Origin: Methylobacterium sp. Leaf465
Lineage (GTDB): Bacteria; Pseudomonadota; Alphaproteobacteria; Rhizobiales; Beijerinckiaceae
Assembly: GCF_001424705.1 (NCBI RefSeq)
Contig: NZ_LMRA01000008.1
Coordinates: forward strand, 17,285 to 81,284
Direction: 5' to 3'
DNA: 64,000 nucleotides
Both the position numbers and the translations under genes were made by a program. The notes beneath the pieces were generated by a model, which was not told the DNA's origin, searched no databases, and was given only the letters and a program-made list of their open reading frames with translations. Below are positions 35,165 to 43,747 of the stretch, piece by piece. Position 1 is the stretch's first letter; each line of letters begins with the position of its first letter.

Positions 35165-35920
35165 ATGACCGAACCCCGCTCCTTCCCCCTGAGACGCTTG
35201 CGCCTGCCGGTCCCGATCGGCCTGGGGCTGGCCTGTGCCACGACGGCGGTGCAGGCCCAGAGCCTTTCGGTCGATCTCGGCACCGGCGGGGTGACCGAAC
35301 GGGCCCTCCAGCTCGTCGCGCTTCTCACCGTCCTCGCACTGGCGCCCTCGGTGCTGGTGATGGCCACGTCCTTCACCCGGATCGTGGTGGTGCTGTCGAT
35401 TCTGCGCTCGGCGCTGGGGACCCAGAGCGCCCCGCCGAACGCGGTGGTCACCAGCCTGGCGCTGTTCCTGACCGCCTTCGTGATGGCACCGGTCGGGCGC
35501 GAAGCCTATCGCAATGGCATCGAGCCGCTGATCGCCGGGCAGATCACGCAGAGCGTCGCCTTCGAGCGCGCCTCCGCACCCTTCAAGACCTTCATGCTGA
35601 AGAACGTCCGCGAGAAGGATCTCAAGCTCTTCCTGGATATGGCGAAGGCTCCCATCCCGGCCGGTCCCGAAGCCGTCGGCCTCGAAGTGGTGACGCCGGC
35701 CTTCATGATCTCAGAGCTGCGCCGTGCCTTCGAAATCGGCTTCCTGCTGTTCATCCCCTTCCTGATCATCGACCTCGTCGTCGCCTCGATCCTCATGGCC
35801 GTTGGCATGATGATGGTGCCACCGGCGACCGTGGCGTTGCCGTTCAAGCTGATCTTTTTCGTCCTCGTCGACGGCTGGACCCTGGTGGCGGGCTCGCTGG
35901 TGCAGAGCTACGGGACCTGA
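35165..35920 (+). CDS. fliP: Flagellar export protein FliP
   Basis: Core pore subunit of the flagellar export gate, 251 residues including an N-terminal cleavable-type signal (MTEPRSFPLRRLRLPVPIGL). Motifs: MATSFTRIVVVLSILRSALGTQSAPPN, the large periplasmic loop, and the C-terminal GMMMVPPATVALPFKLIFFVLVDGW. ATG 35165 was chosen; the frame is open 28 codons further but with no conservation. Follows fliO by 140 bases; transcription runs opposite to fliQ, fliR and flhB. Confidence 0.95.
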   Translation: MTEPRSFPLRRLRLPVPIGLGLACATTAVQAQSLSVDLGTGGVTERALQLVALLTVLALAPSVLVMATSFTRIVVVLSILRSALGTQSAPPNAVVTSLALFLTAFVMAPVGREAYRNGIEPLIAGQITQSVAFERASAPFKTFMLKNVREKDLKLFLDMAKAPIPAGPEAVGLEVVTPAFMISELRRAFEIGFLLFIPFLIIDLVVASILMAVGMMMVPPATVALPFKLIFFVLVDGWTLVAGSLVQSYGT

Positions 35921-35950
35921 AGGGCCGCGTGAGCCGGTGGCCGCGCACGA

Positions 35951-35976
35951 AAAAGGGCGCCCGAGAGCGCCCTTCC
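35951..35976 (+). terminator. Terminator after fliP
   Basis: AAGGGCGC, loop CCGAGA, GCGCCCTT followed by CCCTAT, and preceded by AAAA. It is 30 bases after the fliP stop and can also serve the convergent DUF3606 gene. Confidence 0.7.
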
Positions 35977-36002
35977 CTATCGTCACATGCCGGTTCGCGC
36001 GA

Positions 36003-36176
36003 TTAGCGCTCGAGGTAGCTCTTCAGGGTCGAGATGCGGTTGCCGACGAGGCGCACGGCGCGCTTCAGGCGATCTTCCGACACGCCGAGGCGCGTGGCCA
36101 TCGCGCTGCGCTGCTGGGTGTCGAAGATGTCGAGGTGGGTCTTTCCGGTCGTGGTGTCGAGCGGTTCCGTGAGCAT
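36003..36176 (-). CDS. DUF3606 domain protein
   Basis: 57-residue protein starting MLTEPLDTTTGKTHLDIFD. The body (DTQQRSAMATRLGVSEDRLKRAVRLVGNRISTLKSYL) has the DUF3606 helix-turn-helix-like pattern, in which a short helix pair ends in AVxxVGN. Family function unknown. ATG 36176 is preceded by AGAGG; a longer reading to 36278 is unlikely. Lies between fliP and the large TPR gene. Confidence 0.8.
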   Translation of the reverse strand: MLTEPLDTTTGKTHLDIFDTQQRSAMATRLGVSEDRLKRAVRLVGNRISTLKSYLER

Positions 36177-36336
36177 GGGAAGGCCTCTGCTGTGACGGGC
36201 TGGAACGTAAGCCGCACGGGTGATTGGGATTGGAGGCAGAACGTCGCCGCGGCGCGTTTGTTGCGCTGGGCCCGACATAATTCGGCGAATCGCATCAGGC
36301 TTTTACGCCGCATGTCCGGCGTGACGTCGTCCCCGC

Positions 36337-39300
36337 TCAGCCGGGCGGGGTCGCACTCGCCTGGGCGTCGGCCCGCGCATCCGTCTCGCGCTTGCCCGGC
36401 GCCGGCACGGCGCTCTCGGGATAGCGCTTGCGGTATTCCGAGAGGAACGCCTGGAGCGTTTCGGCACTGGTGGCCTTGTGCGCGATTTCGCGGAAGCCCG
36501 CGGTGCGGACGGCGTTGGCTTGGGTGAGAAGGGCGAAAGTGCGGGCATCGACGCTCTCGGCCATCGGACCCGCAAATTTCGCCCGGAGGCGCTCGAGGCC
36601 AAGGGTCTCGCCAGCGAGCCCGTAGGCGATCGCCGCGCGCAGGATGTCCGTGCGGGCGTCGTCGTCGAGGGGCACGCGGCGGCGCCAGGCATCGCCGACC
36701 AGTGCCTCGTGCGCCTCCCCGGCGTCGCGCCAGCGCCGGCCGGTCCAGAGGATGTCCGCCCTGAGGCGCTCGGCATCCGGCCCCGTCTCGCCCTCGATGG
36801 TCTCGAGAGCGAGGTCGGTGCGGGACAGGTCGGACAGGGCGCGCGCCCGCAGCAGCGCCCGCGCCCGGCGCAGATCCTCGGGGAGTTCGGGCAGGTAGGT
36901 GGCGTCCAGGGTCTGGAGGGCCTGGAGGGGCTTCTCGTCCATGAGCCGGATGGCAGCGAGTCGCGCCGCCGTGCCCGCACGGCTGGGCCCCGTCAGGCGA
37001 TGGTCGACCTGATGCTGCAGCAGTTCGCCCGCAGAATCGAGGAGGTCCAACTCCACCAGACGATCCGACAGCCGCCGGACGATCTCGTCGCCGCGACGGC
37101 CCAGCGGCGCGAACTCCTTGAAGTCGAAATACAGTGCCAGGGCCTCGACTCCGGACAGCTTGGAGCTGCGCTCACCGAGGTAGAGATCCTCGAAGAGGGT
37201 CTGGGCCATGTCGTGCACGTCGCGCACCAGCGGTGAATCCGTGCCGGTAGAATCGGCGCGGCGGGCGGTCATCATCGCCTGACGCCAGCGTCCCGCCTCG
37301 ACGTAGAGCTTGGCCAAGGCCGAGATGGTTCGCGGTTCGAGGTCGTCGCCGTGCCAGGACAGGGCCAGCAGCTCCAGGCGCTCGATGGCATCCGCCACCG
37401 TGACCTTCCCCGCCGCGTGCCCCAGCACGGTGGCCCTCAGGCGGGCCGAGGCGGCGACCCCTGCCTCTGCGCTTTCGCTGAGGCGCTCGTAGGCATCGAG
37501 GGCGGCCACGGTCTGGCCGGTGACCTCGTCGATCCGGGCGCGCAGCAAGGCCAGTCGTTCCTGGGTCGGGCGGTCCGCTGCGCGGGTGGCCGCGACGATC
37601 TGGCGGTTGGCTGCATCCCAGTCTCCCGTCTCGACCGCGGCCTCGGCGGCTGCGGTGCGAAGGAGCGCCTGGAGGTCGTCGGGGTAGCGGTCGAGCACGC
37701 TCGCGGTCGCGCGGAACGAGGCATCGGCCGCGCTCCAGCGGCCTTCGAGGGCTTCGAGGTAGCCCTGCCACAGCCGCGCCTCGGGATCGTTCCTGAGGAT
37801 CTCGACGGCCAGACCCGTGCGCATGTCGGACATGCGCCCGATCAGGGCGTTTCCGATTACGGTGAGCATCGGAACATCGCGCTGGCCGGCCAGGACGAGA
37901 TCGTCGCCGAAGGCGGTCTTGAGGACGCCGAGCGCTTCCAGGGAGAGGCGATTGGCGAGCATCGTGCGCGCCAGGACCATTCGGAGCGGTCCGCGCGCGG
38001 CACGCGGTGCCTCCGCGGCCGCTTGAAGCTGGTCGCGGATCAGCTCGCGGGTGTCGCCGCGCTGCGAGGCCTCCCAGGGACCCCGGTCCAGGGCGAGGTC
38101 ACTGAGGGATATCAGGGGCGCATCGGCGGGGCGCGCGACGCCGGAGACGGCCATGCCGCTTTCCCGGCTGATCGCGACCCCGTCGAGGTCCGGCCGCACG
38201 AGGAGGTCGTCCGCCTGCGCCAGGACTGCGACGCCCTGCCGGCTCGGCAGCAATTCGAAGTCGACGAAGATCTGCCGTTTCGGAATTCCGGCCGGCTTCG
38301 GGCCCCGGCCCGTCACGACGGCGATGCGCTCCCCGTCGAGGCTGAGCCAGGAGGCGACCCCGGGGTTCGGGAGGCGCACGCCGACACTGATCCGCCCGGC
38401 CGCATCGGTGACGCGAATCGCCGAGAGGGCGTCGCTCGCAGACAGGTTCTCGCTGGCCACCAACTCCCAGCCGGTCGGGTCCCCGGCGGGGCCGACCGGC
38501 ACAAGGTCCAGGAGCCGGTCGCGCGGAACGAGAAAGCGCACGGTCACGATCCGACCGGTTCGCGTTGGCGGACCGAGCGGCGCGAGTATGGGATCGCCCG
38601 CGGGGACGACGACCGGCTCTGCGGTCTCGAAGACCAGATTGGCGATGCCCGCACGCTCGAACAAAGCGGCCGGCGGCATGGTTTTGAACGGGAACGCGAG
38701 GCCCGGTCCGGTGGGGCGCTGAACCGTCGCGGCGACGGGAGCCGCCGGTGCAGTCCCGGACGTCTCCGTGGTCTGCCCCGGCGACCGCTGCGGGGCCTTC
38801 TCGGGTTTGGGTTCTGCCGCCCTCACCTCCGTCGCTCTGGTCTCAACTCCCTTGGTCTCGGTCGTCTTGGTCTCGGTCGTTTTGGCCTCGCCGACGGGCC
38901 CAGCGCCCTCCCCGGCCTTCGCATCCTGCGCGCTGGGCTTGGCCTTCTCGGCAGGCTTTCGGACGAGGTCGATCGTCGCGCCGTCCTCGTCGCTGAAGGT
39001 TCGGATCTCGTAGCCGTCCGCGGGGGTGACGAGAAGACGGGCGCCGGTCTCGTCGCTCTCGGCCGACAGGCTCTCGATGGACGGCGTCAGGCGCCCGCGG
39101 GTGGCGACCTCGTCGATGCGCCAGGCTCCCGGAATCGCGAGGCGCATGGCCGGGCCGACGGCCTCGAAGCGCGGTGCGGCGGACGCCGGTGCACGCAGGC
39201 TCAGGCGGGTGAGCGTCGGAAGATGCGCCAGTTCGAGGCGCAGGGTCTTCGGCTCGGCGGGGGGGCGCGCCGCCCGCAGGGCCGCCTCAGCGGCCTGGGT

Positions 39301-39780
39301 CCGCCGGAACAGCTCGGCCACCACCTCCGGCGGCAGGGCCGGCGGCAGACCGCTCCAGTCCTGCGGCAGAAGATCGACGAACACCTTCTCCCCCGCCTCC
39401 TGGACGTTGACGCGGTAGGGGCGTTGCAGGGCAAGGCGTAGGCCCAGTCCGTCGGGATCGCGCCGCACGGCTGTGACGTAGTCCGGCATCTCGGCGGCGA
39501 TGCGCTCGGGGCCGGCGCTCACCTTCTCCGAGAAGCCGAGGACGAGCACGGACCCGGACATCCGCGCCTTGACCGAAACCGGGCCGTCGAAGGTCAGGAC
39601 GAGGCGACCGTAGCGCTCGCTCTGCGCGCCCTTGATCGCCGTGAGGCGTGCGGCGGTCGCCTCCGTCCCCCCGCAGAGAGCCGCAGCCATGATCGAGATC
39701 GCGGCGAAGCCAGCCCGAAGCCGACGCCGTCGTGTCGCGATACCGGCATCGAGAGCCATCGCTGGATACGCCAAACCCAT
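36337..39780 (-). CDS. Large exported protein with AMIN-like and TPR regions
   Basis: 1147-residue secreted protein with a signal sequence (about 8-44, RRRRLRAGFAAISIMAAALCGGTEATA). The N-terminal part (about 50-250) contains beta-rich AMIN-like repeats, such as GRLVLTFDGPVSVKARMSGSVLVLGFSEKV; then a Lys/Thr/Glu-rich linker (about 275-345, with repeated TETK), further beta-rich sequence, and a C-terminal half of helical, TPR-like repeats (about 620-1110). Such proteins accompany alphaproteobacterial flagellar genes, but no function is established. It could be a periplasmic scaffold near the basal body or peptidoglycan. Start could also be ATG 39759. A CtrA-like box lies 72 bases upstream. Confidence 0.72.
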   Translation of the reverse strand: MGLAYPAMALDAGIATRRRRLRAGFAAISIMAAALCGGTEATAARLTAIKGAQSERYGRLVLTFDGPVSVKARMSGSVLVLGFSEKVSAGPERIAAEMPDYVTAVRRDPDGLGLRLALQRPYRVNVQEAGEKVFVDLLPQDWSGLPPALPPEVVAELFRRTQAAEAALRAARPPAEPKTLRLELAHLPTLTRLSLRAPASAAPRFEAVGPAMRLAIPGAWRIDEVATRGRLTPSIESLSAESDETGARLLVTPADGYEIRTFSDEDGATIDLVRKPAEKAKPSAQDAKAGEGAGPVGEAKTTETKTTETKGVETRATEVRAAEPKPEKAPQRSPGQTTETSGTAPAAPVAATVQRPTGPGLAFPFKTMPPAALFERAGIANLVFETAEPVVVPAGDPILAPLGPPTRTGRIVTVRFLVPRDRLLDLVPVGPAGDPTGWELVASENLSASDALSAIRVTDAAGRISVGVRLPNPGVASWLSLDGERIAVVTGRGPKPAGIPKRQIFVDFELLPSRQGVAVLAQADDLLVRPDLDGVAISRESGMAVSGVARPADAPLISLSDLALDRGPWEASQRGDTRELIRDQLQAAAEAPRAARGPLRMVLARTMLANRLSLEALGVLKTAFGDDLVLAGQRDVPMLTVIGNALIGRMSDMRTGLAVEILRNDPEARLWQGYLEALEGRWSAADASFRATASVLDRYPDDLQALLRTAAAEAAVETGDWDAANRQIVAATRAADRPTQERLALLRARIDEVTGQTVAALDAYERLSESAEAGVAASARLRATVLGHAAGKVTVADAIERLELLALSWHGDDLEPRTISALAKLYVEAGRWRQAMMTARRADSTGTDSPLVRDVHDMAQTLFEDLYLGERSSKLSGVEALALYFDFKEFAPLGRRGDEIVRRLSDRLVELDLLDSAGELLQHQVDHRLTGPSRAGTAARLAAIRLMDEKPLQALQTLDATYLPELPEDLRRARALLRARALSDLSRTDLALETIEGETGPDAERLRADILWTGRRWRDAGEAHEALVGDAWRRRVPLDDDARTDILRAAIAYGLAGETLGLERLRAKFAGPMAESVDARTFALLTQANAVRTAGFREIAHKATSAETLQAFLSEYRKRYPESAVPAPGKRETDARADAQASATPPG

Positions 39781-39851
39781 GGGGCGGAGTGACTCGCAGC
39801 CGAGTCGATCCGCCTTACGCCGCACTGTCCGGCCACTCTCGCGTGTCGAGG

Positions 39852-39866
39852 CTAACGGGCGCTTAA
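39852..39866 (-). promoter_or_regulatory. CtrA-like box before the TPR gene
   Basis: On the minus strand TTAA-GCGCCCG-TTAG, one mismatch from TTAA-N7-TTAA, 72 bases upstream of the TPR gene start, in the gap after the exported 137-residue protein. Confidence 0.5.
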
Positions 39867-39892
39867 AACGCGGCGGCGCTTTCTCCGGACCG

Positions 39893-40306
39893 CTAACGTT
39901 TGGTGATCAGACCCGGGATCGTCCGGCCGGTCTCGCCGAAATTCTCGGCGGCGCGCGCGCAATTGGCGGAAATGTCCTTGGTATAGATCTCCGTATAGGC
40001 CCGGCTGCGCAGGTTCAGGTCACCCTGGGCCAGATCGTCGGGCGCGACACCGAGGCCGGCGACGACGGAATTCAAGCGCTTGGAGTTCGGTTTGAGGTCG
40101 CGGCAGTAGGTTTCCACGAAAGCGAGCAGGCCGGCGAGCTTGGCTGCGCTGTTCTTCTGGCGTTCGGCCTTTGCCTCGGCGGCCGTCGGCGGGGGGCCGG
40201 GCGGCTTCTCGGGCGGCCGTTCCTCCTGGGCCCATGCCGGCGCCGCCAGGGCTCCGGCCACCATCAGGGTCATCAGGCTTCGGGTCAGCAGGGCCGATCT
40301 CTTCAC
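39893..40306 (-). CDS. Exported hypothetical protein
   Basis: 137 residues from a GTG start with GAGGAG 8 bases upstream. Signal peptide (RSLMTLMVAGALAAPAWA) then a Pro-rich spacer PPEKPPGPPPTAAEAK and a helical body with two cysteines (ETYCRDLKPNSKRL and ISANCARAAENF) that could be disulphide-linked. Not recognised. It lies between the IalB family gene (38-base gap) and the TPR gene, all leftward. Confidence 0.65.
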   Translation of the reverse strand: MKRSALLTRSLMTLMVAGALAAPAWAQEERPPEKPPGPPPTAAEAKAERQKNSAAKLAGLLAFVETYCRDLKPNSKRLNSVVAGLGVAPDDLAQGDLNLRSRAYTEIYTKDISANCARAAENFGETGRTIPGLITKR

Positions 40307-40344
40307 GGGTACGCTCCTCGGGTCCGGCCGCGCCACGGTCCCGC

Positions 40345-41004
40345 TCAGCTCGTCAGCGCGATGGCGCGCGCCAGCGCGTTGGCGAATCCTTCGAGCGGTA
40401 CCGTGATGGTCACGGGTTCTTTGGCCTCCGGCTTCGTCGCGGAGACCAGCAGGTTCTTGGCGGTCTTCATCGTGTCGGTCGCCAGGGTGGGCAGGCTGAT
40501 GGGCACGAGGCACCCCTCCTGGCTGCAGGACAGATAGGGCGCGCCCTTGCCGAGGACGGCCTCGTCGAGCTTGAACGAGATGCCGGGCTCGATGGCGAGG
40601 CCGAGCGGCATCAGGATGAAGCCCTGCGCGCGCCCATCGTTGGGCGTCCGGATCTCCAGGGCGAATTCGCGACGGCCCTTGGCCCCCTGGGCCTGCATCA
40701 CCGCGCATTCCGCCTTCGCGTCGGCCTTCGCGCAGGTCACGGTCCAGTCGCCATAGACCTCGGTGAGGGAGCTCGCACCGGTCGGCCAGCCGGCCGTGGT
40801 GGTCGGAGGCGCGGAGGCGGCAGCCGGCATCGGCGCCGCGGGCTTCGCCGGAGCTGGCTTCGGCGGGGCGGCCTTGCGCGGTTTCGGCTTGGCCGGCGCC
40901 TCGGTGGCGGCCGGAGCTTCGGCGTCCTGTGCCGCGACGGGAGCCGCCACGGTCAGGGCGAAGCTCAGGACGGCGAGGACTCGGATCAGGCTGATGGACG
41001 GCAC
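40345..41004 (-). CDS. Invasion-associated locus B (IalB) family protein
   Basis: 219-residue periplasmic protein: signal peptide (cleavage near VAAQD, residue 26), an Ala/Pro/Lys-rich linker (about 30-70) and the IalB domain: WTVTCAKADAKAECAVMQAQ, EIRTPNDGRAQGFILMPLGLAIEPGISFKLDEA, CSQEGCLVPISL. Paired cysteines are conserved. IalB was named from Bartonella, where it affects erythrocyte invasion; in free-living relatives the role is unknown. Co-oriented with motE and fliM upstream. Confidence 0.87.
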   Translation of the reverse strand: MPSISLIRVLAVLSFALTVAAPVAAQDAEAPAATEAPAKPKPRKAAPPKPAPAKPAAPMPAAASAPPTTTAGWPTGASSLTEVYGDWTVTCAKADAKAECAVMQAQGAKGRREFALEIRTPNDGRAQGFILMPLGLAIEPGISFKLDEAVLGKGAPYLSCSQEGCLVPISLPTLATDTMKTAKNLLVSATKPEAKEPVTITVPLEGFANALARAIALTS

Positions 41005-41136
41005 GTGCTTGGCTCCCCGAACCCGCGCGGTGGGGATTTCATCCGCTCGGGATGCCTGCCCCTAGTCGGGCGCGGACGAACGCGCAATGGAGGCGCGGAC
41101 AACCCAGTGGATGACCGCCTGCAAACGTCAGGGTGG

Positions 41137-41952
41137 TCAGCGCCGGGGCGGAGGCGTCGGTGCGTCGATCGCCGGGAGTTCGTTCGGGCCGAGACCGGCT
41201 GCGACCGTGGCTGCCGGGCCGCCGGCCTGCCCGCGCGCCCGATTGGCCAGGGCCACGGTGAGCTTCTCCGCGGGCTCCGACTGCATCAGCGCCAGCACCT
41301 CGGCCATCTTGCGGGGATTCATCGCCAGAACGATCGGCACGAGGACCTCGAGGCTCAGCCGGTCGAACACCCGCGCGGCGTCCTTCGGCTTCATCGTCTC
41401 GTACATCGTGACGATGTTCTTCAGCGCGGCCCGCTCGGCTTCGGCGCGCTGCGAGCCGCCTCCTTCGGCCTTGTCCTCACCCTGCTTCAGCGTGTCGACG
41501 CCCTCTTCCAGCTTGCGCTCGGCGGTGCCGAGCAGCTGCTCGCGCAGATCGAGGGCCTCGCTGCGCTGCTTGAGGGTATCGCGCCGCGCGGCGAGGCGCT
41601 CGAGGAGGGCGCGCTCGGACGCCGGCATCGGCTCCGGCGGCGGCGGTGGACGCGGTGCCGGCTTCTCGGGCTCCGGAGCCGGCTTCTCGGGTTCCTTCGG
41701 CGTCACCGAGCCGGTGGTCGACGGGTCTGCGGGCTCGTAATTCGTGCGGGCCTTGGCGAGGACGCGCGCGAACTCCGGCATCGCCGCGCCCGGTTGCGGC
41801 TTCGATTCCTCCACCGCGATGGCCGCGACCTTCAGCACCAGAAGCCCGGCCGCCGCCAGGGTCACGGCATCAATCAGGCGCAGCTTCAGCGGCCGCGTCT
41901 GACGGAACCGGACCAAGCTGCCGGTCCGTTTCCCGGGGGGCGCCTTCGTCAT
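41137..41952 (-). CDS. motE: MotE family flagellar chaperone/assembly protein
   Basis: 271-residue protein. One N-terminal membrane helix (about 25-47), Pro-rich linker, a coiled coil (about 112-170, ERALLERLAARRDTLKQRSEALDLREQ), then the MotE/MgtE-N-like domain NIVTMYETMKPKDAARVFDRL and VLVPIVLAMNPRKMAEVLALM. Rhizobial MotE is a chaperone for the periplasmic motor protein MotC. The start overlaps the stop of the DUF6468 gene (ATGA). motA, motB and motC are not in the window, so the exact partner is not known. Confidence 0.85.
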   Translation of the reverse strand: MTKAPPGKRTGSLVRFRQTRPLKLRLIDAVTLAAAGLLVLKVAAIAVEESKPQPGAAMPEFARVLAKARTNYEPADPSTTGSVTPKEPEKPAPEPEKPAPRPPPPPEPMPASERALLERLAARRDTLKQRSEALDLREQLLGTAERKLEEGVDTLKQGEDKAEGGGSQRAEAERAALKNIVTMYETMKPKDAARVFDRLSLEVLVPIVLAMNPRKMAEVLALMQSEPAEKLTVALANRARGQAGGPAATVAAGLGPNELPAIDAPTPPPRR

Positions 41953-42467
41953 GCGGCCTTGCTCCGCAGGCGGCCGAGGGCGCGCTCGGACATGGCCAGG
42001 GCGGCGGCGGCAGCGACCCCGAGGCGCTCGCCGTTGGGGCTCGACGGTGCGGGCGGTGCGACGCGGACAGGCGGGACCACGCGCTCGAGGTCAAGCGGCT
42101 CCGGTGCCGGGGCCGCCGTGCGCGCGAGCTCGCGGGTCGGGGCGGCCTGGGCCACGATGGAGGCGATGCGGGCGATCACCGTCTCACCCGCCTCCACGTG
42201 GGCGGCGAGGTCGGTGGCGTAGCGCTCGGCGGTGCCAAGGCGGTCGGCCAGGGTCCGGTCGCACTCGTCGAGGGTGGCGCGCAGGCCGACGATGGCCCGT
42301 TCGGCGGTGGAGCTCGCCATGACGAGGTCGCCGATGGTCTGGCGCAGGGCCGCCTCGTCGGCCTTGAGCTTGGTGATGCGGCCGCTCAGGCGCATCGAGG
42401 AGACGATGCTGGCGACCAGTAGGACGGCGACGAGGCCATCGGCCAGGAGGGTGACGAGGAGGCTCAT
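41949..42467 (-). CDS. DUF6468 flagellar-cluster protein
   Basis: 172-residue membrane-anchored protein starting MSLLVTLLADGLVAVLLVASIVSSMRL: one N-terminal helix, then a charged coiled coil (about 35-110) and an Ala/Pro-rich tail. DUF6468 genes sit next to fliM and motE in alphaproteobacterial flagellar clusters; function unknown. A GTG at 42482 that overlaps the fliM stop is an alternative start. The stop overlaps the motE start by four bases. Confidence 0.78.
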   Translation of the reverse strand: MSLLVTLLADGLVAVLLVASIVSSMRLSGRITKLKADEAALRQTIGDLVMASSTAERAIVGLRATLDECDRTLADRLGTAERYATDLAAHVEAGETVIARIASIVAQAAPTRELARTAAPAPEPLDLERVVPPVRVAPPAPSSPNGERLGVAAAAALAMSERALGRLRSKAA

Positions 42468-42478
42468 GGCTGGTCGCG

Positions 42479-43696
42479 TCACCCGTCGTTGCGGTTGTTC
42501 ATGGAGGCTTCGAAGGCCTGGAGCGTGGTGCGCGACCGGCGCAGCGGCCGGGTGAGCTGCACCGCGATGTTGTCGTCGATCCGGCCGATCCGGCCCTGGG
42601 TCAGGGCCCAGTCGCCGCAGCGGATCGCGATCAGGTCCGAGGGTTTGGTGTCGAACATCAGCGTATCGCCGACCTTGAGCGACAGCACCTTCTTTAGGGG
42701 CAGCATCATCTCGTGCAGCACCGCCTCCATGGTCGCGTCGGCCTGCCAGATCTCCGTGGCGAGGTGGCTTTCCCAGACGTGGTCGCGGCCGAGCTTCTCG
42801 CCCATGAAGCTCTGCATGAGCAGTTCACGGATCGGCTCGATGGTGGCGTAGGGGAACAGGATCTGCAGTAGGCCGCCGCGTCCATCCATGTCGAGCTTGA
42901 GGCTGATCAGGATGGCGGCGTTGGCGGGCCGGGTGATGGTCGCAAAGCGCGGGTTGGTCTCGATCCGGTCGATGGCGAAGCGCACCGGCGAGAGCGGCTG
43001 GAACGAGAGCTCGAGGTCCGTGAGGATGATCTCCACCAGGCGCCGCACGAGCTGCATTTCGATGGTGGTGAAGGGGCGTCCGTCGAGGCGGGTCGAGGAG
43101 CCGCCGCGCTTGCCGCCGAGGAGCAGGTCGAGGGTCGAGTAGGCGAGATTGGATTCCACCGTGACGAGGCCGGAATTCTCCCAGGCATCGGCCCGGAAGA
43201 CGCCGAGCAGGGTCGGCAGCGGGATCGCGTTCAGGTAGTCGCCGAAGCGCACCGAGGTGATGTTGTCGAGGGTCACCTCGACGTTGTCCTGGAAGAAGTT
43301 GCGCAGGCTGGTCGACAACAACCGGATCATCCGGTCGAAGACGATTTCCAGCATCGGCAGACGTTCGTACTGGACGACGCCCGAATCGACGATAGCGCGC
43401 ACGCCGCCGGCCCCCGAGGCCGAGAGCTCGCGCAGGGAGAAGCCGAGGACGCCGTCGATCTCGTCCTGGTTCAGGATGCGGTCGTTGCCGGCGAGTTCGG
43501 GGAGATTGTCGGTCTCCCCGTCCTCGATCATCGTCGCCCATTCGGCGGCGACGTCGCTGGCATGGGTGGTGGTGCCCTGTTCGGCGAGTGCCGCGCCCCA
43601 CTCGTCGGCGAGCGAGGCTTCGCCTCCCTCGCCGTTCTGGGCGATGAGGGCTGCGGCCCAGTCGTCCTCGTCGATCTCGTCTTCCGGTCCGGCCAT
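42479..43696 (-). CDS. fliM: Flagellar motor switch protein FliM
   Basis: C-ring switch protein that binds CheY-P, 405 residues versus about 334 in E. coli. The usual N-terminal CheY-binding motif appears as NQDEIDGVLGF at 76-86; ahead of it is an acidic extension with three W-centred repeats spaced exactly 20 residues apart (DWAAALIAQ at 12, EWGAALAEQ at 32, EWATMIEDG at 52). The middle domain (GGVRAIVDSG, RMIRLLSTSLRNFF, LPTLLGVFRADAWENSG) and C-terminal SpoA-like domain (LPLKKVLSLKVGDTLMF) are complete. fliL-fliM order is conserved with Caulobacter. Confidence 0.95.
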   Translation of the reverse strand: MAGPEDEIDEDDWAAALIAQNGEGGEASLADEWGAALAEQGTTTHASDVAAEWATMIEDGETDNLPELAGNDRILNQDEIDGVLGFSLRELSASGAGGVRAIVDSGVVQYERLPMLEIVFDRMIRLLSTSLRNFFQDNVEVTLDNITSVRFGDYLNAIPLPTLLGVFRADAWENSGLVTVESNLAYSTLDLLLGGKRGGSSTRLDGRPFTTIEMQLVRRLVEIILTDLELSFQPLSPVRFAIDRIETNPRFATITRPANAAILISLKLDMDGRGGLLQILFPYATIEPIRELLMQSFMGEKLGRDHVWESHLATEIWQADATMEAVLHEMMLPLKKVLSLKVGDTLMFDTKPSDLIAIRCGDWALTQGRIGRIDDNIAVQLTRPLRRSRTTLQAFEASMNNRNDG

Positions 43697-43747
43697 CAGA
43701 CTCTCGTCACCTGCGAAACTTCATCCATCCCAATCGGCAGCGCCCGC

